64,000 nt of DNA from Phymatolithon calcareum (taxonomy: Eukaryota; Rhodophyta; Florideophyceae; Hapalidiales). This document shows positions 20,440-31,256 of the stretch, in pieces. The position numbers and the translations under genes are program-made. The DNA is taken from the NCBI GenBank assembly GCA_977006965.1, contig OZ345372.1, positions 558,001-622,000 of the forward strand, written 5' to 3'. Position 1 is the first letter of the stretch. Each line of letters opens with the position of its first letter. A model generated the notes under the pieces. That model worked only from the letters and a program-made list of their open reading frames with translations. It did not search any database and was not told the origin of the DNA.

Positions 20440-21290
20440 CATTCTGGATGACCTTCAGCGATTAGAAACGAGTTATCAACCAAGAAAGTTGCCGGATGTG
20501 CTCACACGAAACGACCATTCGAGCAGTGGGTTCGTCGTTCGACGCCGAAATATTCTCGCCCGTCTGAAGTTTTGAGGAGGTAGAACACTTGCGAATCCCA
20601 TGCGTACACCACATTCGCTTGTTTGCAGACAGAAGAAGCGTCCTCGATGCGCTGATCAAGTAACGATGGATGTGTGGGAAGATGACAAGCTGTCGGACAC
20701 TATGGGAAGGCTGATTGATGACATGATCACTTTCGAAGCAATTTGGATCCCAAGCTACTAAGGGCTCCCTGGGAACGAAAAAACGGACGGCCTTGATCGA
20801 AAAGGCATTACGGAGCCAAGTCTGGTGACGCATCAAAATATACCGTTAACCATAGAATCTGCGTGGTCGATCGTCAATCAGCACAAGTCGACAAAGCTTA
20901 TGAGTATGCAGTTGTTACCCTCAGAGCGCAATATAAGCCACAAGCACGCTGAAACTACTCTCAATCAACTTGCCGCACTATGTTGCTCGCTGGTAACAGT
21001 TTTTCAAGATGTTACTGTTGACTATGACCCTATATGCAAGACATGTTCTGCGAGAACCAAGGAGACCGTGGGGCATCTACTCCTACGCTGTAGTGGACGG
21101 AATGTATCAAGGCGCTAGAATATCGTTAGAGTTTTCACCAAAACGGTGGAAGTTATATGCATTGAGAAACGGGTCTAAGTACTTCCGTTCGTGAACAATG
21201 AGAGGCTGTTTGAAAACATCGCAAAAATCTTAGAGAGAGTAGCAAAGAGAGCCCCCAAAAGGCGCCTAGTGCTTCTGAAGACTGCGTTGC
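20440..21290 (+). pseudogene. LINE remnant: RNase H end and C-terminal Cys motif
   Basis: Multiple frames and stops, but clearly parallel to 47560-48330: 'DDMIT-EAIWIPS' then 'LPGNEKTDGL' (the His is replaced and the last acidic site reads TDGL, not ADDLA), then 'NQLAALCCSLV', and a terminal 'PICKTCSARTKETVGHLLLRC' type C-x2-C...H...C motif common at the ends of LINE polyproteins. Roughly two thirds identical to the 47-kb copy by eye. It interrupts transposon copy 2b, so it arrived later. No reverse transcriptase part is present. Confidence 0.65.
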
Positions 21291-21957
21291 AGCTTGCTTG
21301 GTCTATTGGTTAGCTTTTCGTTGCGAATGGAGCTGGAAAATTGGCGTTTTCTGATGAAGGTTGGCGAAGATGAGTACTGTAAGCAGGATTTGGCAGTGCT
21401 AAACTTTTCCAGTGTGGGCTCGGTCCAAGGTGCCAGACGTGCTGAAGCACCATCATCAGGTTTTTATGAATTGAGGCTAACAATCTTGACGGTCAAAATC
21501 TTAATCTTCTTCACTCGGTGCTGAATTAGGACCCATTTTACGCACAGTGACGTGCTTGCGAGACCACTGAACTTCTCTTCAATTACATCCTGAGCCGTAC
21601 CAATCACGTTTATTAACTTGGAAATGACTGCCTATAGTCTACAGCATTCTTCTCGACTAAGAGCGTCCGTTTCCAAGGCATGTTTGGATGCACCGATCCG
21701 TAGATGGAATTCTTTTTCTTGCGGTACTACAGGTCTGATTCTTAAGAGTAGACAGCATATTTTTGTTCCTAGCCCAGCACGATGTGCTTTTCAGGTAGTA
21801 GTTGCGGTACATCTCGCACAGAAGACAAGCCCGGCTTTACGACTCTGGCGTGAGCGAGCTGTTTCGCCTTCGTGTTATAGATTTTTTCGAGCTTTTAAAT
21901 CACCCCTCAATTGAGGGATTTACACTCAATTGAGGTGGTTAGTAAACTAGACACTGG

Positions 21958-23312
21958 AGTCAGTCTGGGCTGCATTGGTCTGGTGCATAAACATTATAAA
22001 ATTTGAGAGTACCTGCCTGCTGAATCCTTCTAAAAAAACAATACGGCATCGTAGAAGTACGAAAACACTGTACCATCACACTGGCAAACGTTCACCTCAG
22101 TCCTTCTGTATTGTGTCGTCGAACAGATGACGACGGCTTACATGGATGAGCTCGTTGAAGAAAAGAGAGACACTGAGTATTGCTGAAGTGGAGGCACCAA
22201 GATATCGCCAAGTTGAGTCAAGGACTCGCACGATCGTATCGCGGTTAGCCTCTAAACCCGACAGTCGAAATAATTATCGAAGGATAGGCCCAGAGATTAT
22301 CTCTCCCAAGTCGTTTGCTGACTCGCACGTGCATATCGAGGTATCCGTTACACCCGAAAGTGATAGAATAGTGTCTGTATTCTTGGGTTGTCCTACGTAA
22401 CCCTCAGCAGCGACGGTTGAAGAATCCGACGATATAAAAAAGGCACCGCCGATCGCTTCGAATAAAAGAATCGCATCTCAACAAAGCCGCAGTTGGCGAG
22501 AGCGAGTCCCGACTAATTTGCCCCCTCCCCTGGAGCTCAAAAGGGTGTTCTCCAGATCTGGAAAATGCTCGGGGGGCTGACTTCAGTTTCCTTCTCTCCC
22601 TTGCTAGTGTTGTGAACGAATCAGCAGTCCTCTTCATGATACTCGAGCCAGTCCTCCTGCAGTAGCAGCGCGAGCAATCTCCAAGGGCATTCGATGAATG
22701 TCTATCATGGGAACGCTCACGCCGCTCTGCGCAACCTCCTCGAACTCAAGCGCCAGTGCGGCGAAAACAGGTGAATGCATCGGGCGCACAGAAACTGAGT
22801 TCATGAAATGGCTCAGAAGAGTGACACATGGAGGCTGGGGTAAATTGTGCCGGGCGCAATGCAGTAGAGGCTTCTGTTGTTGAGTGAAGAGCGCCACAGA
22901 TGTACAAGTGCGTACTGGCGACAAATGTGTACGTGCGTAGGGTGAGCAGCTTCAACATACGTTTCGGACCACTTCTTCCTCAACTGTCTGATAAAGACGA
23001 AAAATGAGCCCCCTATCTATTTTTGTGTGCTGCTGAACCGTCTAGAATTTCCATTTGCTCTCGTGCCCATTACTTATTATCCTAAATTCGAACTATCACC
23101 AATACACCGCGCCATTTATAAAATATTTTATAGAAGGCGCATTCTTTTGGATTCTGGGTTGTACACAGATTAATTTAGCTCGAAATGCAACAACGAATAT
23201 GTGCAGGCGATAGGAATTTCGAAGAAATGAAAGGCTAGTTTTTCTTCTTTCGTAACTTAATAACAGAAGCCTGCTGTAACACAATGGTGTTACGCGACCA
23301 TCATTCTCACCT
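21958..23312. other. Gene-poor stretch
   Basis: Short frames only: plus 22146-22400 and minus 22404-22637 and 22634-22924, none with a recognisable motif. A minus-strand frame starting in the 438-bp repeat at 23347 runs into this region to 23096 (see the repeat entry). Confidence 0.35.
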
Positions 23313-23750
23313 TTGAATTTACGCGGGTGTTGTTTGAAAAAGGACATTTATATCCACCCAATTGAATCATTAGTTGTAAGCTATGTACAAGTAATCCGGA
23401 TGAATGGTCGTAGAGACTATTGTGCAGTACATCATGCTAATCCGAAACCTGATTTTTCGGACTAGCATATAACTACGACCAGACCCGAACTGTGAGAAGC
23501 AAGCACGAACAACAACGTGCAAAAGTCTTTGATATTAAACTGCTGTCTGTGTACGGTTTTCTTTAGTTTGGTTCCATAGCACAAGGTCGAAACCCGTAGA
23601 GATTCAAAATTGTCTCGAGAGCAGTAAAGAGACATACAGTATGGAGCCGTGTTCATAAGCACGTGCTCATTGTGCTGTAAATTACTGAAAACCCGCACTA
23701 TTGTAATGCCACAACTCGAATTAATAAAACTCTTGGCGGGCGTGAGACCT
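23313..23750. repeat. 438-bp direct repeat, copy 1
   Basis: Identical to 27313-27750 except three substitutions (at 23700, about 23717 and 23733), at an offset of exactly 4,000 bp. It contains a hairpin (ATGCTAATCCGAAA / TTTCGGACTAGCAT, 23433-23468). On the minus strand its end holds an ATG in a good context, starting 'MSFFKQHPRKF', at 23347. Just past the repeat border the minus strand reads AAAG|GTGAGA, a possible splice donor. No gene is recognised downstream of it here. Confidence 0.95.
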
Positions 23751-25512
23751 GGTACAGTACTGCTACGAACAGTTCAGATTAATTAAGTACAAAAATAGGA
23801 CAAGCCCAGCTGGACCCAAGCCGCCTCCCGGGCCAATTATGGACAGCCTCCACCTGTACAGCGCCCTGACGCTACGAAAATGTTCACCTCAGACACCCAC
23901 CCATTCTCCGTACCGGTTTTCTCACGATTCGAGTGCCGCTCCGTACTGACATACCCTCTGACTGACTCCACGCATCGCCGCCGTTCTGACGCTCTCCACA
24001 CACGCTGACTGACACGACCAAAATACTGTATCCCTCGCCACCCTGGTCAGGGCCCCGCTCTCTCGGCTTCCGAGTATCGCTTCCTTCCGACTCACTTGCC
24101 CCTGCTGCCGCGGTGCTCTCCACCCGGTTATTATGCCCGCCCGCCACTGCTGTACTTGTCGACGGCGCGACACATATCTTAGATGACTTGTCATTTCATT
24201 TCAGAAAGAGGTCGACAATGGCGGCAGCTTCGAAGGACACACAGCGCTTCGACATCGCGAACTGACGGACATCCACATTGCAGTTGCCCTTTCGGGAGCA
24301 ATGCAGCTGAGGATGCTTCGCCCAGAGTGGTGAACAGGCATAACGCAACCTCCCCCTGACCACACCAGCACTTCAGTCACGTTGGCGTCGCTGCCTGCGG
24401 AAATAGCAACAGCACAAGGAGTTGTGATTCCTCGAGAGGACAGAGAGAGGGTAAGTTGAGGGCGATTGTAGCAAGATGTGAATAGGATAAACGATAGTGA
24501 GCGCTCGAGTTAGTGGATAATTAAGGTGCATTCAGAGGCTTGCCTCGTTGTGACGCTCGCAGGTGGCCGACCCCAAGACGAAGTATCAGGAGCTGGCGAG
24601 AACCCCCACCCCCCATAGAGCGACGATTGACTCGTGCGTGATCCTTTTTTCCAGTTTTTGCCTTCACGTCTTTCTCAATGCCCCCGAAATCCTCTCTTGA
24701 GTTACATCTACTCTCACTTATCAAGTACTCCCTCAAAGTTGTCAAAGTCGCCCACCATTCCTCACCCCGCCCAAAATCCACATTGTGTTTTATGCACTTC
24801 TACATGAGAGGTTTTGCGCATAGTCTGTGGATCACCCAATCATTCCCATAAATGTTATCACTGCTTAAATCACCCTGTCCCCTATCTTCGACTAATTTTT
24901 TTCTTTCCATGTGCCTCTAATCGATTGCTACAGACCCTTCCTCCATCAGTATTATCTCGAAAATATCGCTACCCACTGTACCAACACAACAGCCGTGCTT
25001 GCTGAGTGGAATTGACGAACGGAAGCAAGTACGAATGCAACAATATTGCAGGAGGAAATTTTGCACGCCTACGTTATCAGTAGAAGAAGAAGAAAAGGGA
25101 GTTTTTATTTAAAAGTTACCAACGCATCTGCAGACGCTTGGGGGAAACTTTGCGAAGGTCAACGTTATCGGTAGACGCACTAGAAGAAATAGAATCTCTG
25201 CATTCCGATCCATGGCAACAAAAACAATTCAAATCACAGCGACATTGTTCACTTTTATTGACGCAAGCTACCGTCTACACATACTCAACAATCTCATAAA
25301 CGCAAGCGACAAACACAAAATTGCAATCCATAAACTACTCTACTATCCATCACCGTCCTTCCCCGACCTCTCCACTAACTCACTTCCCACAACACCGGAA
25401 GCAGGACGTGACGGACAATCCTCTCACAAAGCATGTCACCCGCGCCCGCGCGTCCCCCGAGGCACCATCCCCTGGAATTTTTCGTGCAGGAGAAGGTCAA
25501 ATGACGGCCCCA
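23751..25512. other. Gene-poor stretch downstream of the phosphorylase remnant
   Basis: No supported gene. A plus-strand ATG at 24218 in good context follows a TTTCATTTCAG acceptor-like sequence but its frame closes after 15 codons. A plus frame at 25212-25550 partly overlaps the 3' end of the phosphorylase on the other strand and is not credible. Confidence 0.35.
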
Positions 25513-27347
25513 TTACGTCTGCTTCTTGTACGAAACGGAGCCCGGAGTAAAGGGCGTCGGTTCAATCCCCCAAATCTGCTCCGCATACTGGCGGATAGTT
25601 CGATCCGACGAGAATTTACCCATGCGTGCCACGGATAGAATGGTGCGTTTGATCCACCCGGTCCTATCCTTAAATGCCGCATCAACACGATCCATGGCCT
25701 CCATGTACGCGGTAAAGTCTCGCATCACAAGATAGTAATCGTTGTACGGTTGCAACGCACTCATGATAGGATCCGCAGTGTCCGACTTACAGTACATATT
25801 GCCCTTGATTTGATTCATGGCCTCGGAAAGTCGGTCATCGCGCACCTTGTACTCTCCATAATTGAGTTTGTTACGCTCGCGGTCGACGTCAGGCGTCAAT
25901 AGTCCAAAGGTGAACATGCTCTCCTTGCCCTGCTCCTCGCGAATTTCAATGTTGGCCCCGTCCATGGTGCCGATGATGAGTCCTCCGTTCATGACAAACT
26001 TCATGTTCGACGTTCCAGACGCCTCCATGCCGACCGTGGAGATATGCTGCGAGAGGTCGTTGGCAGGGATGATGATTTCCGCGAGCGTGACATTGTAATT
26101 CGGTAGGAAGAACACCTTGAGTGCATCACCGATATCCGGATCATTATTCACCACCTCAGACACCCCATTCACAAGTCGCACAATATGCTTCGCCTGCACA
26201 TACGATGCCGCCGCTTTTCCTCCAATGATGCACACCTTGGCACCATGGCAGCCCGCTGTTCAGGAGACATGCGCTTGAGATTGTTGTAGCGTGCGATGAT
26301 ACCGAGAACGTTCAACAACTGCCGCTTGTACTCATGGATACGCTTGATCTGCACATCAAAGAGTGCATTGCAATCAACCTGGACGTCAAATTCCTTCATG
26401 ATGTATGCTGCAAGTCGCTGCTTGTTTTCCATTTTCGATTCGGCAAATTCGCGCTGCAGATCGGCATTGTTGACATTCTGCTCCAGAGCCTTAGCAAGCT
26501 CATAATTCTTGACCCACTCTTCGGTCTCAGTCCAACGCGTGATAACTGCGACAAGCGACGGATTGGTCTGTTGCACCCAACGACGTGGAGTGACTCCATT
26601 GGTCATGTTGAGAATGCGGGTTCCGTCCTTGGCAAAGTCAGGGAACAGACGACTAGCAACCAGTCCAGAATGAATGGCGGCGACACCATTGAGAGTATGA
26701 GCGCCGACGACGGCAAGCTGAGCCATGCGAGCCATCTTTGCATAACCATCTTCGATAATCGACATACGTTGCAACTTCTTACCGTCATTAGGATACTTCT
26801 GAGCAATCTTCTCCAAATAGCGACGGTTGATCTCAAATATGATCTGCATATGCCTCGGCAACAACTTTTCCATGAGGGCACAAGACCATTTCTCCAGTGC
26901 CTCTGGAAGCACTGTATGGTTGGTGTAGGCGAAAACCTTCCTCGTAGTAGCCCAAGCGGCAGTCCATCCAAGTCCATTACTGTCCATTAGAATCCTCATC
27001 AACTCGACAATACCAATAGTGGGATGGGTATCATTGAGCTGAATAGCAACCTTAGAATCGAGCTCTGTGAGCGGACGATTAATTTTCTTGAAACGACGAA
27101 CAATGTCTTGAAGCGTGGCTGACACAAAGAAGAACTGGTGCTTAAGACGCAACTCCTTACCAGCGTCAGTACTATCGTTCGGATACAGAACGGAAGAAAT
27201 CTTCTCGGATTCCTCCTTATCAGAAATTGCCCCATAGTAATCTCCACGGGAGAAAGATGCGAGATCAAACTCCTTTGCAGGCTGAGCGCTCCAAAGGCGG
27301 AGGTTGAGCGTATTGAATTTACGCGGGTGTTGTTTGAAAAAGGACAT
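25513..27347 (-). pseudogene. Glycogen/starch phosphorylase, N-terminally truncated and frameshifted
   Basis: Glycogen/starch phosphorylase releases glucose-1-phosphate from alpha-1,4-glucans, a cytosolic step of floridean-starch breakdown in red algae. The homologous part begins at 'NTLNLRLWSA' (about residue 235 of the ~840-residue family) and continues through 'QLNDTHPTIG', 'NHTVLPEALEKW', 'NMTNGVTPRRW', 'KRIHEYKRQLLN' and the PLP-site region 'EASGTSNMKF' (the Lys is present) to a natural C-terminus (...YKKQT). Near 26243 one base is missing, shifting the frame between 'RAAMVPR' and 'CIIGGKAAAS'. The first ~235 residues, which hold the N-terminal regulatory region, are replaced by 'MSFFKQHPRKF', encoded by the 438-bp repeat. 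Everything else is highly conserved, so loss was recent or one lesion is an assembly error. Confidence 0.95.
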
Positions 27348-27750
27348 TTATATCCACCCAATTGAATCATTAGTTGTAAGCTATGTACAAGTAATCCGGA
27401 TGAATGGTCGTAGAGACTATTGTGCAGTACATCATGCTAATCCGAAACCTGATTTTTCGGACTAGCATATAACTACGACCAGACCCGAACTGTGAGAAGC
27501 AAGCACGAACAACAACGTGCAAAAGTCTTTGATATTAAACTGCTGTCTGTGTACGGTTTTCTTTAGTTTGGTTCCATAGCACAAGGTCGAAACCCGTAGA
27601 GATTCAAAATTGTCTCGAGAGCAGTAAAGAGACATACAGTATGGAGCCGTGTTCATAAGCACGTGCTCATTGTGCTGTAAATTACTGAAAACCCGCACTT
27701 TTGTAATGCCACAACTTGAATTAATAAAACTCCTGGCGGGCGTGAGACCT
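27313..27750. repeat. 438-bp direct repeat, copy 2, abutting the phosphorylase
   Basis: Second copy of 23313-23750. Its left border falls inside the phosphorylase reading frame: the Asn codon of 'NTLNLRLW' straddles the junction. On the minus strand it therefore provides upstream sequence, an ATG (27347) and 11 in-frame codons to the truncated gene. The right border is followed by unrelated sequence. Ends are not TG...CA and no target duplication is visible, so it does not look like a retroviral-type LTR. Confidence 0.95.
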
Positions 27751-27843
27751 TAGTTTCTCCGTGACGGGACAGGATGCAGTTACATAAACTAGATCTCATC
27801 TCTGTTTCTTGTAAGACGCTTGAAGAACACACAAGAGCCTAAT

Positions 27844-29250
27844 ATGGGGCGCTCAAGACGCACTCGTCGGGCTCGCAAGTCTAAGTATATTCGAAACACT
27901 CTTCCTTGGGATTTTGACCGCGGATGTGGGCCTTTTCTAATGAGGTCCAGAATTCCTTTACCGAATGGGAAGTACCCGTGGATATCATCCAAGACCATCC
28001 CAATTGACAGAAGAGGAAAAGGAATACGCTGCAGTAAAACGCTGCCTATTTCTTATGCTGATTCATCGCCGCCAAAGCCCCTTGGCTCGTCAGCGGCACT
28101 CCCGACTCACGAGTCAGAGAGCTCTCCTCCGATACGAAAGCCTCATTTTACGCCTGTCATTGTCCCTCCCCCGCCGCAACCAATCATGCCATTAGCTCCA
28201 GTACGCAGGGAACATTCACCCGATTACCCCACACTGGCACTAACGGTTGAACCCGATGGAGACTGCGGCGCTAGTGTTCGCACCACAGAGCTTTCCCGAA
28301 TGCCCTTGAAGAATTCTTGCGCAGCCGCTGCACAACGCAACCCGGTCGAAAAACATGACGAGAGAGGCCGATGGTTCGTGGAGAGCGTTGTCCAAGGTGA
28401 TGGATCTGAGGACTTGGCGGGGCGAAAGATTCACAGAGGCGTAGTGTATGCATCTGCGCAGGCCGTCTGTGGACGGGAGAACCTGCACAGTATTGAGTGG
28501 GACAGTGAGATCTTTTCTGAATCTCTTCCAGCAGGATGTACTTTTCGCACCTACTATATCGGAAACTCAAGTAAGCCTGGTCCGCCCTGTATAATTCCCG
28601 AAACGTCGAACACACGAAATGGAACCAGTGTTCCTAGGAAGAACATTGTAGCGAGAGGAGTTCTTCAGTTTTTGCGGATGACTCCTGGAGTTGCTGTGAT
28701 TGTAAATCAAGTTGGTGCACGAGGACCAAGCCCGGAGCTTCGATCACTTTATGCGGACGGGCTGCCTTCGATCTATGCGACAACTAAGACTCATAGCTGT
28801 GTTCTCGCTTCCATCCTTAACAGTGTGTATGCACTGAAGGGCAGAAAAGGAGCTGATACTGCAAGAGCTTTACTAGAGTCAAGCAACGAGAGATACATGA
28901 ATCTTAAATCACTGAGACTCGCTGTGAACAAGATTAGTTGCAAGGAAATGCGATTGGAAGTCCGTCGCATGAAAAAATGGGAGCAGGAAAAAATTCATTC
29001 CTCGAACCGGATGGTGGCATTTGAATGGTTAGCCAGTCTTCATACCGGTGTTTGGATAGTACGTCTCAAGCAAGATGGTGTTGTCGACCACGCCATCTCC
29101 ATAGATGCCACAAAATCTACGAAGTTGATTGTAGATAGTGAGGAGGAAATGCCTGTTTTTTTGAGCAGAGAGGCTCTTCTTCTATGTGGTGGACCTAATG
29201 CATCACGATTGCGCGTTTCCGAAGTCCGTGAACTAGTTTGTATTAAATAA
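27844..29250 (+). CDS. Single-exon protein with possible Cys-His-Asp hydrolase centre
   Basis: 468 codons from ATG at 27844. N-terminus is very basic (MGRSRRTRRARKSK, NLS-like), then a Pro/Ser-rich stretch (residues 70-130). The C-terminal third looks like a folded domain: 'KTHSCVLASILNSVYAL' with Cys319, 'VDHAISIDA' with His416, and 'LIVDSEE' with Asp430. Cys at a helix start, then His and Asp in successive strands, is the order of papain-like and peptidase C39-like enzymes. A separate 'DGDC' at 138-141 superficially resembles the OTU signature. I do not recognise the exact family; activity, substrate and whether it is a host or transposon gene are unknown. It is intact and sits just right of the 438-bp repeat, transcribed away from the phosphorylase. 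Confidence 0.6.
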   Translation: MGRSRRTRRARKSKYIRNTLPWDFDRGCGPFLMRSRIPLPNGKYPWISSKTIPIDRRGKGIRCSKTLPISYADSSPPKPLGSSAALPTHESESSPPIRKPHFTPVIVPPPPQPIMPLAPVRREHSPDYPTLALTVEPDGDCGASVRTTELSRMPLKNSCAAAAQRNPVEKHDERGRWFVESVVQGDGSEDLAGRKIHRGVVYASAQAVCGRENLHSIEWDSEIFSESLPAGCTFRTYYIGNSSKPGPPCIIPETSNTRNGTSVPRKNIVARGVLQFLRMTPGVAVIVNQVGARGPSPELRSLYADGLPSIYATTKTHSCVLASILNSVYALKGRKGADTARALLESSNERYMNLKSLRLAVNKISCKEMRLEVRRMKKWEQEKIHSSNRMVAFEWLASLHTGVWIVRLKQDGVVDHAISIDATKSTKLIVDSEEEMPVFLSREALLLCGGPNASRLRVSEVRELVCIK

Positions 29251-30920
29251 GACACTTCCAAGAGTCAGATATTAAAAAACACGGGCAATCGCAGACATGC
29301 CATCATATGGTTGTACCCTTTTGAAGTTAGAAGGGGTCAAGTTCAGGACTTCCTTTTTCAAAAAGCTCTGAAAAGAGGACTTTGAAATCCTAAATGTATG
29401 ACTACGCATCGCGAAAGAAATCTACTGCGATATGGTAGACTCATCCGACTGTGATAAACGCATCGAAAAGCTCATACGTTACTGTCGGCGCAAAATACTG
29501 CCATTAAAGCGTTCTGCGAGACAAAATTTGCAGTATTTTTGATTATTTTCTCCTCCAGTGATAGACACTAGGGATGGATGTTTAGCGTACTTTCACCACT
29601 TTTGGTGGGCATATAGCGAATTTCCTCGAAAAACAATAGAAATAGGTCAAAATCTACTGAAACCTCATAAGCAGTCCAAATTCTGGCAAGTGTAGCCCGC
29701 TCAATCGCTTTATGCTTGCGATATTAGCACCTCCTTTGCCATTAGAATTTCCAGCTACCTCCGTGTCACTGCCAGAGTCAGCACAGTCACTTTGACTGGC
29801 AGCAATACATAGTATGGTGGTAGCATCGGTCACGTCTCTGATGGACTCATCAGACGACACGCCAGTATCATTTGCCTCTGCACTGGTGCCTGCTTCCTCA
29901 GAGAAGCAGGGAGTCATGGTTTTGTGCTTGACGACGTCACTCGGTTGTGGGATATTACGTCAGGGAAGCGAGAAAGCCTTCCAGTATAGCAAAACGACCG
30001 GTCTTTTTGCCAGCTTTCCCGGAAATGTCGCCGATGGGCCGTAAACCGCTGTCCACATTGGATTTCTTGTCTCTCTCGGCAACAAGCAATTTTCAATTGT
30101 TCTGTCATTTGAACGAAGATTTTTTCGAGTTTTTTTCGTATATATGGACAGCTAGCTTCGGAGCTGTCTACATCCAGGATGTTGTAATTGGTCAGAACTC
30201 AATAGTTGCTGTTGATGGTCGCTTCGCCTAAATTACTTTTTTGATCACTTCTCATCCGCTTCATTTTCGATGAGAGTCTCACTGCTTTGCTCTCCAGTCT
30301 CTTCTTTCTCTATTCATATATTTTTCTGGTAGAAATCTCTCTCTGTTCTCAAATTGACAAAACAGGCCACGTCTGTTCCCAAATTTCTTAGTAGATCTTA
30401 AAATATTGTGATGGGTTCACTGGATGAGCAACCTCACAAGAACGGAGCACCGTCTAGCTTCGAATGAGCGTTTGAAGTCGAGAATGAGTTGCATCGAAGC
30501 GGAGTCTTGTGCCGACTCTGGTATATAGCCGATATTTGTTTCCCCTACTCACAAAGTGTGTGCCATCTTTACGTACAGTAGATTCACCGACAGCAGATTC
30601 ACCAGGCAGTGAATGGCACTGAGCAGCTCCCTCGTTGATGAATTACTCAGTTTGGCTTCGCAGTGGCGGAGGATCACTATGTGTGCGGAGAGTTGCTTTT
30701 TGCATCCTCCAAATGTTATCTGAGAAGACTCGCCATCTGATCCGAAGACCACACGTTCTTGACAGCGGGTGAATCAGCTCGACTTGCGAGGAGGTTCTTC
30801 ATCATGCAGAATATCCGAGACTTTGAACGAAATGGAGAGCAATGTAATTAAGGTATCGCATAACTGTAAATAGTAAACGAACTCAGGAGGATTTATTTAG
30901 TATGTACACAGAAGCTACGT
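29251..30920. other. Gene-poor stretch
   Basis: Holds the half-hairpin at 29568-29637 and otherwise only short frames (minus 29654-29917, Ser/Asp/Ala-rich; minus 30549-30752) without motifs. Confidence 0.35.
29568..29637 (+). repeat. Left half of the palindromic element (60-nt arm plus centre)
   Basis: Arm 29568-29627 is the inverted counterpart of 4141-4200 (55 of 60 positions match) and is followed by the centre GAAAAACAAT. The partner arm is missing. Immediately left is CCAGTGATAGACACTAG (29556-29572), which combines the two terminal motifs of the CCTCAATTGAGG-end transposons. Confidence 0.75.
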
Positions 30921-31256
30921 TCAGGGTTTTCCCGATTTGGAATGGACACGCCGCTTGTGTCTGCGAAGGTCAGCAGCCTGCGAGAATGACTGACTGCATC
31001 CTGGGACGTCACAGAAAACACGTTGTCCAAGATGGGCGGAGCGGTGGTGACGGTTCATATTGCCGCGGCTGGCGAATGTGGCTCCACATACGGGACAGGC
31101 CACCGGGGCTGCGGAAGAACGGCTGGACATTTTTTTGCTGTCCCCAATTGCGGCATCAATCGCTAGACCAGCCCTGAGCTCATCAACCGTCGACAGCGGA
31201 GGCTTCCGAACTCCATGTCGGTCGACACGCACCGGATTATGCGCAGCCCGCGGCAT
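30921..31256 (-). CDS. Small C2H2 zinc-finger protein
   Basis: 111 codons from ATG at 31256; an in-frame ATG 13 codons earlier (31295) exists, but the later one aligns with the start of the 52-kb paralogue. A family-specific segment 'GLAIDAAIGD' is followed by two fingers: CPVC...HHRSAH (C-x2-C-x12-H-x4-H) and CDVPGC...HKRRVH (C-x4-C-x12-H-x4-H), joined by 'LGQRVF'. Two adjacent fingers of this kind usually bind DNA, so a nuclear DNA-binding role is likely; the target is unknown. From the first finger on it is about 85-90% identical to the 52-kb gene, but the N-terminal 45 residues differ. Confidence 0.8.
   Translation of the reverse strand: MPRAAHNPVRVDRHGVRKPPLSTVDELRAGLAIDAAIGDSKKMSSRSSAAPVACPVCGATFASRGNMNRHHRSAHLGQRVFCDVPGCSQSFSQAADLRRHKRRVHSKSGKP

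Larger units (their letters stand above)
19589..21957. mobile_element. CCTCAATTGAGG-end family, copies 2a and 2b fused tail to tail
   Basis: Outer ends CTAGTGTCT...ACCACCTCAATTGAG (19589-) and its inverted match (to 21957) agree over about 33 bp with few mismatches. Coding remnants run inward from both ends. From 19620 rightwards there is a short plus-strand remnant (SKNERRYLSKSVLAP, then QNNCKVCKTKKTI), and from 21900 leftwards a minus-strand copy. Their 3' ends meet at a single CCCTCAATTGAGGG palindrome at 20015-20028. The minus copy (2b) is interrupted by a LINE RNase H remnant (about 20440-21290). Confidence 0.6.

Noticed and set aside
24218-24265. Start codon in good context after an acceptor-like TTTCAG
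   Set aside because: The frame closes after 15 codons and neither of the other frames gives a recognisable continuation.
27489-27505. U6 snRNA-like GTGCTTGCTTC on the minus strand
   Set aside because: Only the first 11 bases resemble U6; the conserved interior is missing.
23313-27750. Direct repeats read as LTRs of a retrotransposon
   Set aside because: Ends are not TG...CA, there is no primer-binding site or polyprotein between them, no target duplication, and the interior holds a phosphorylase remnant on the minus strand.
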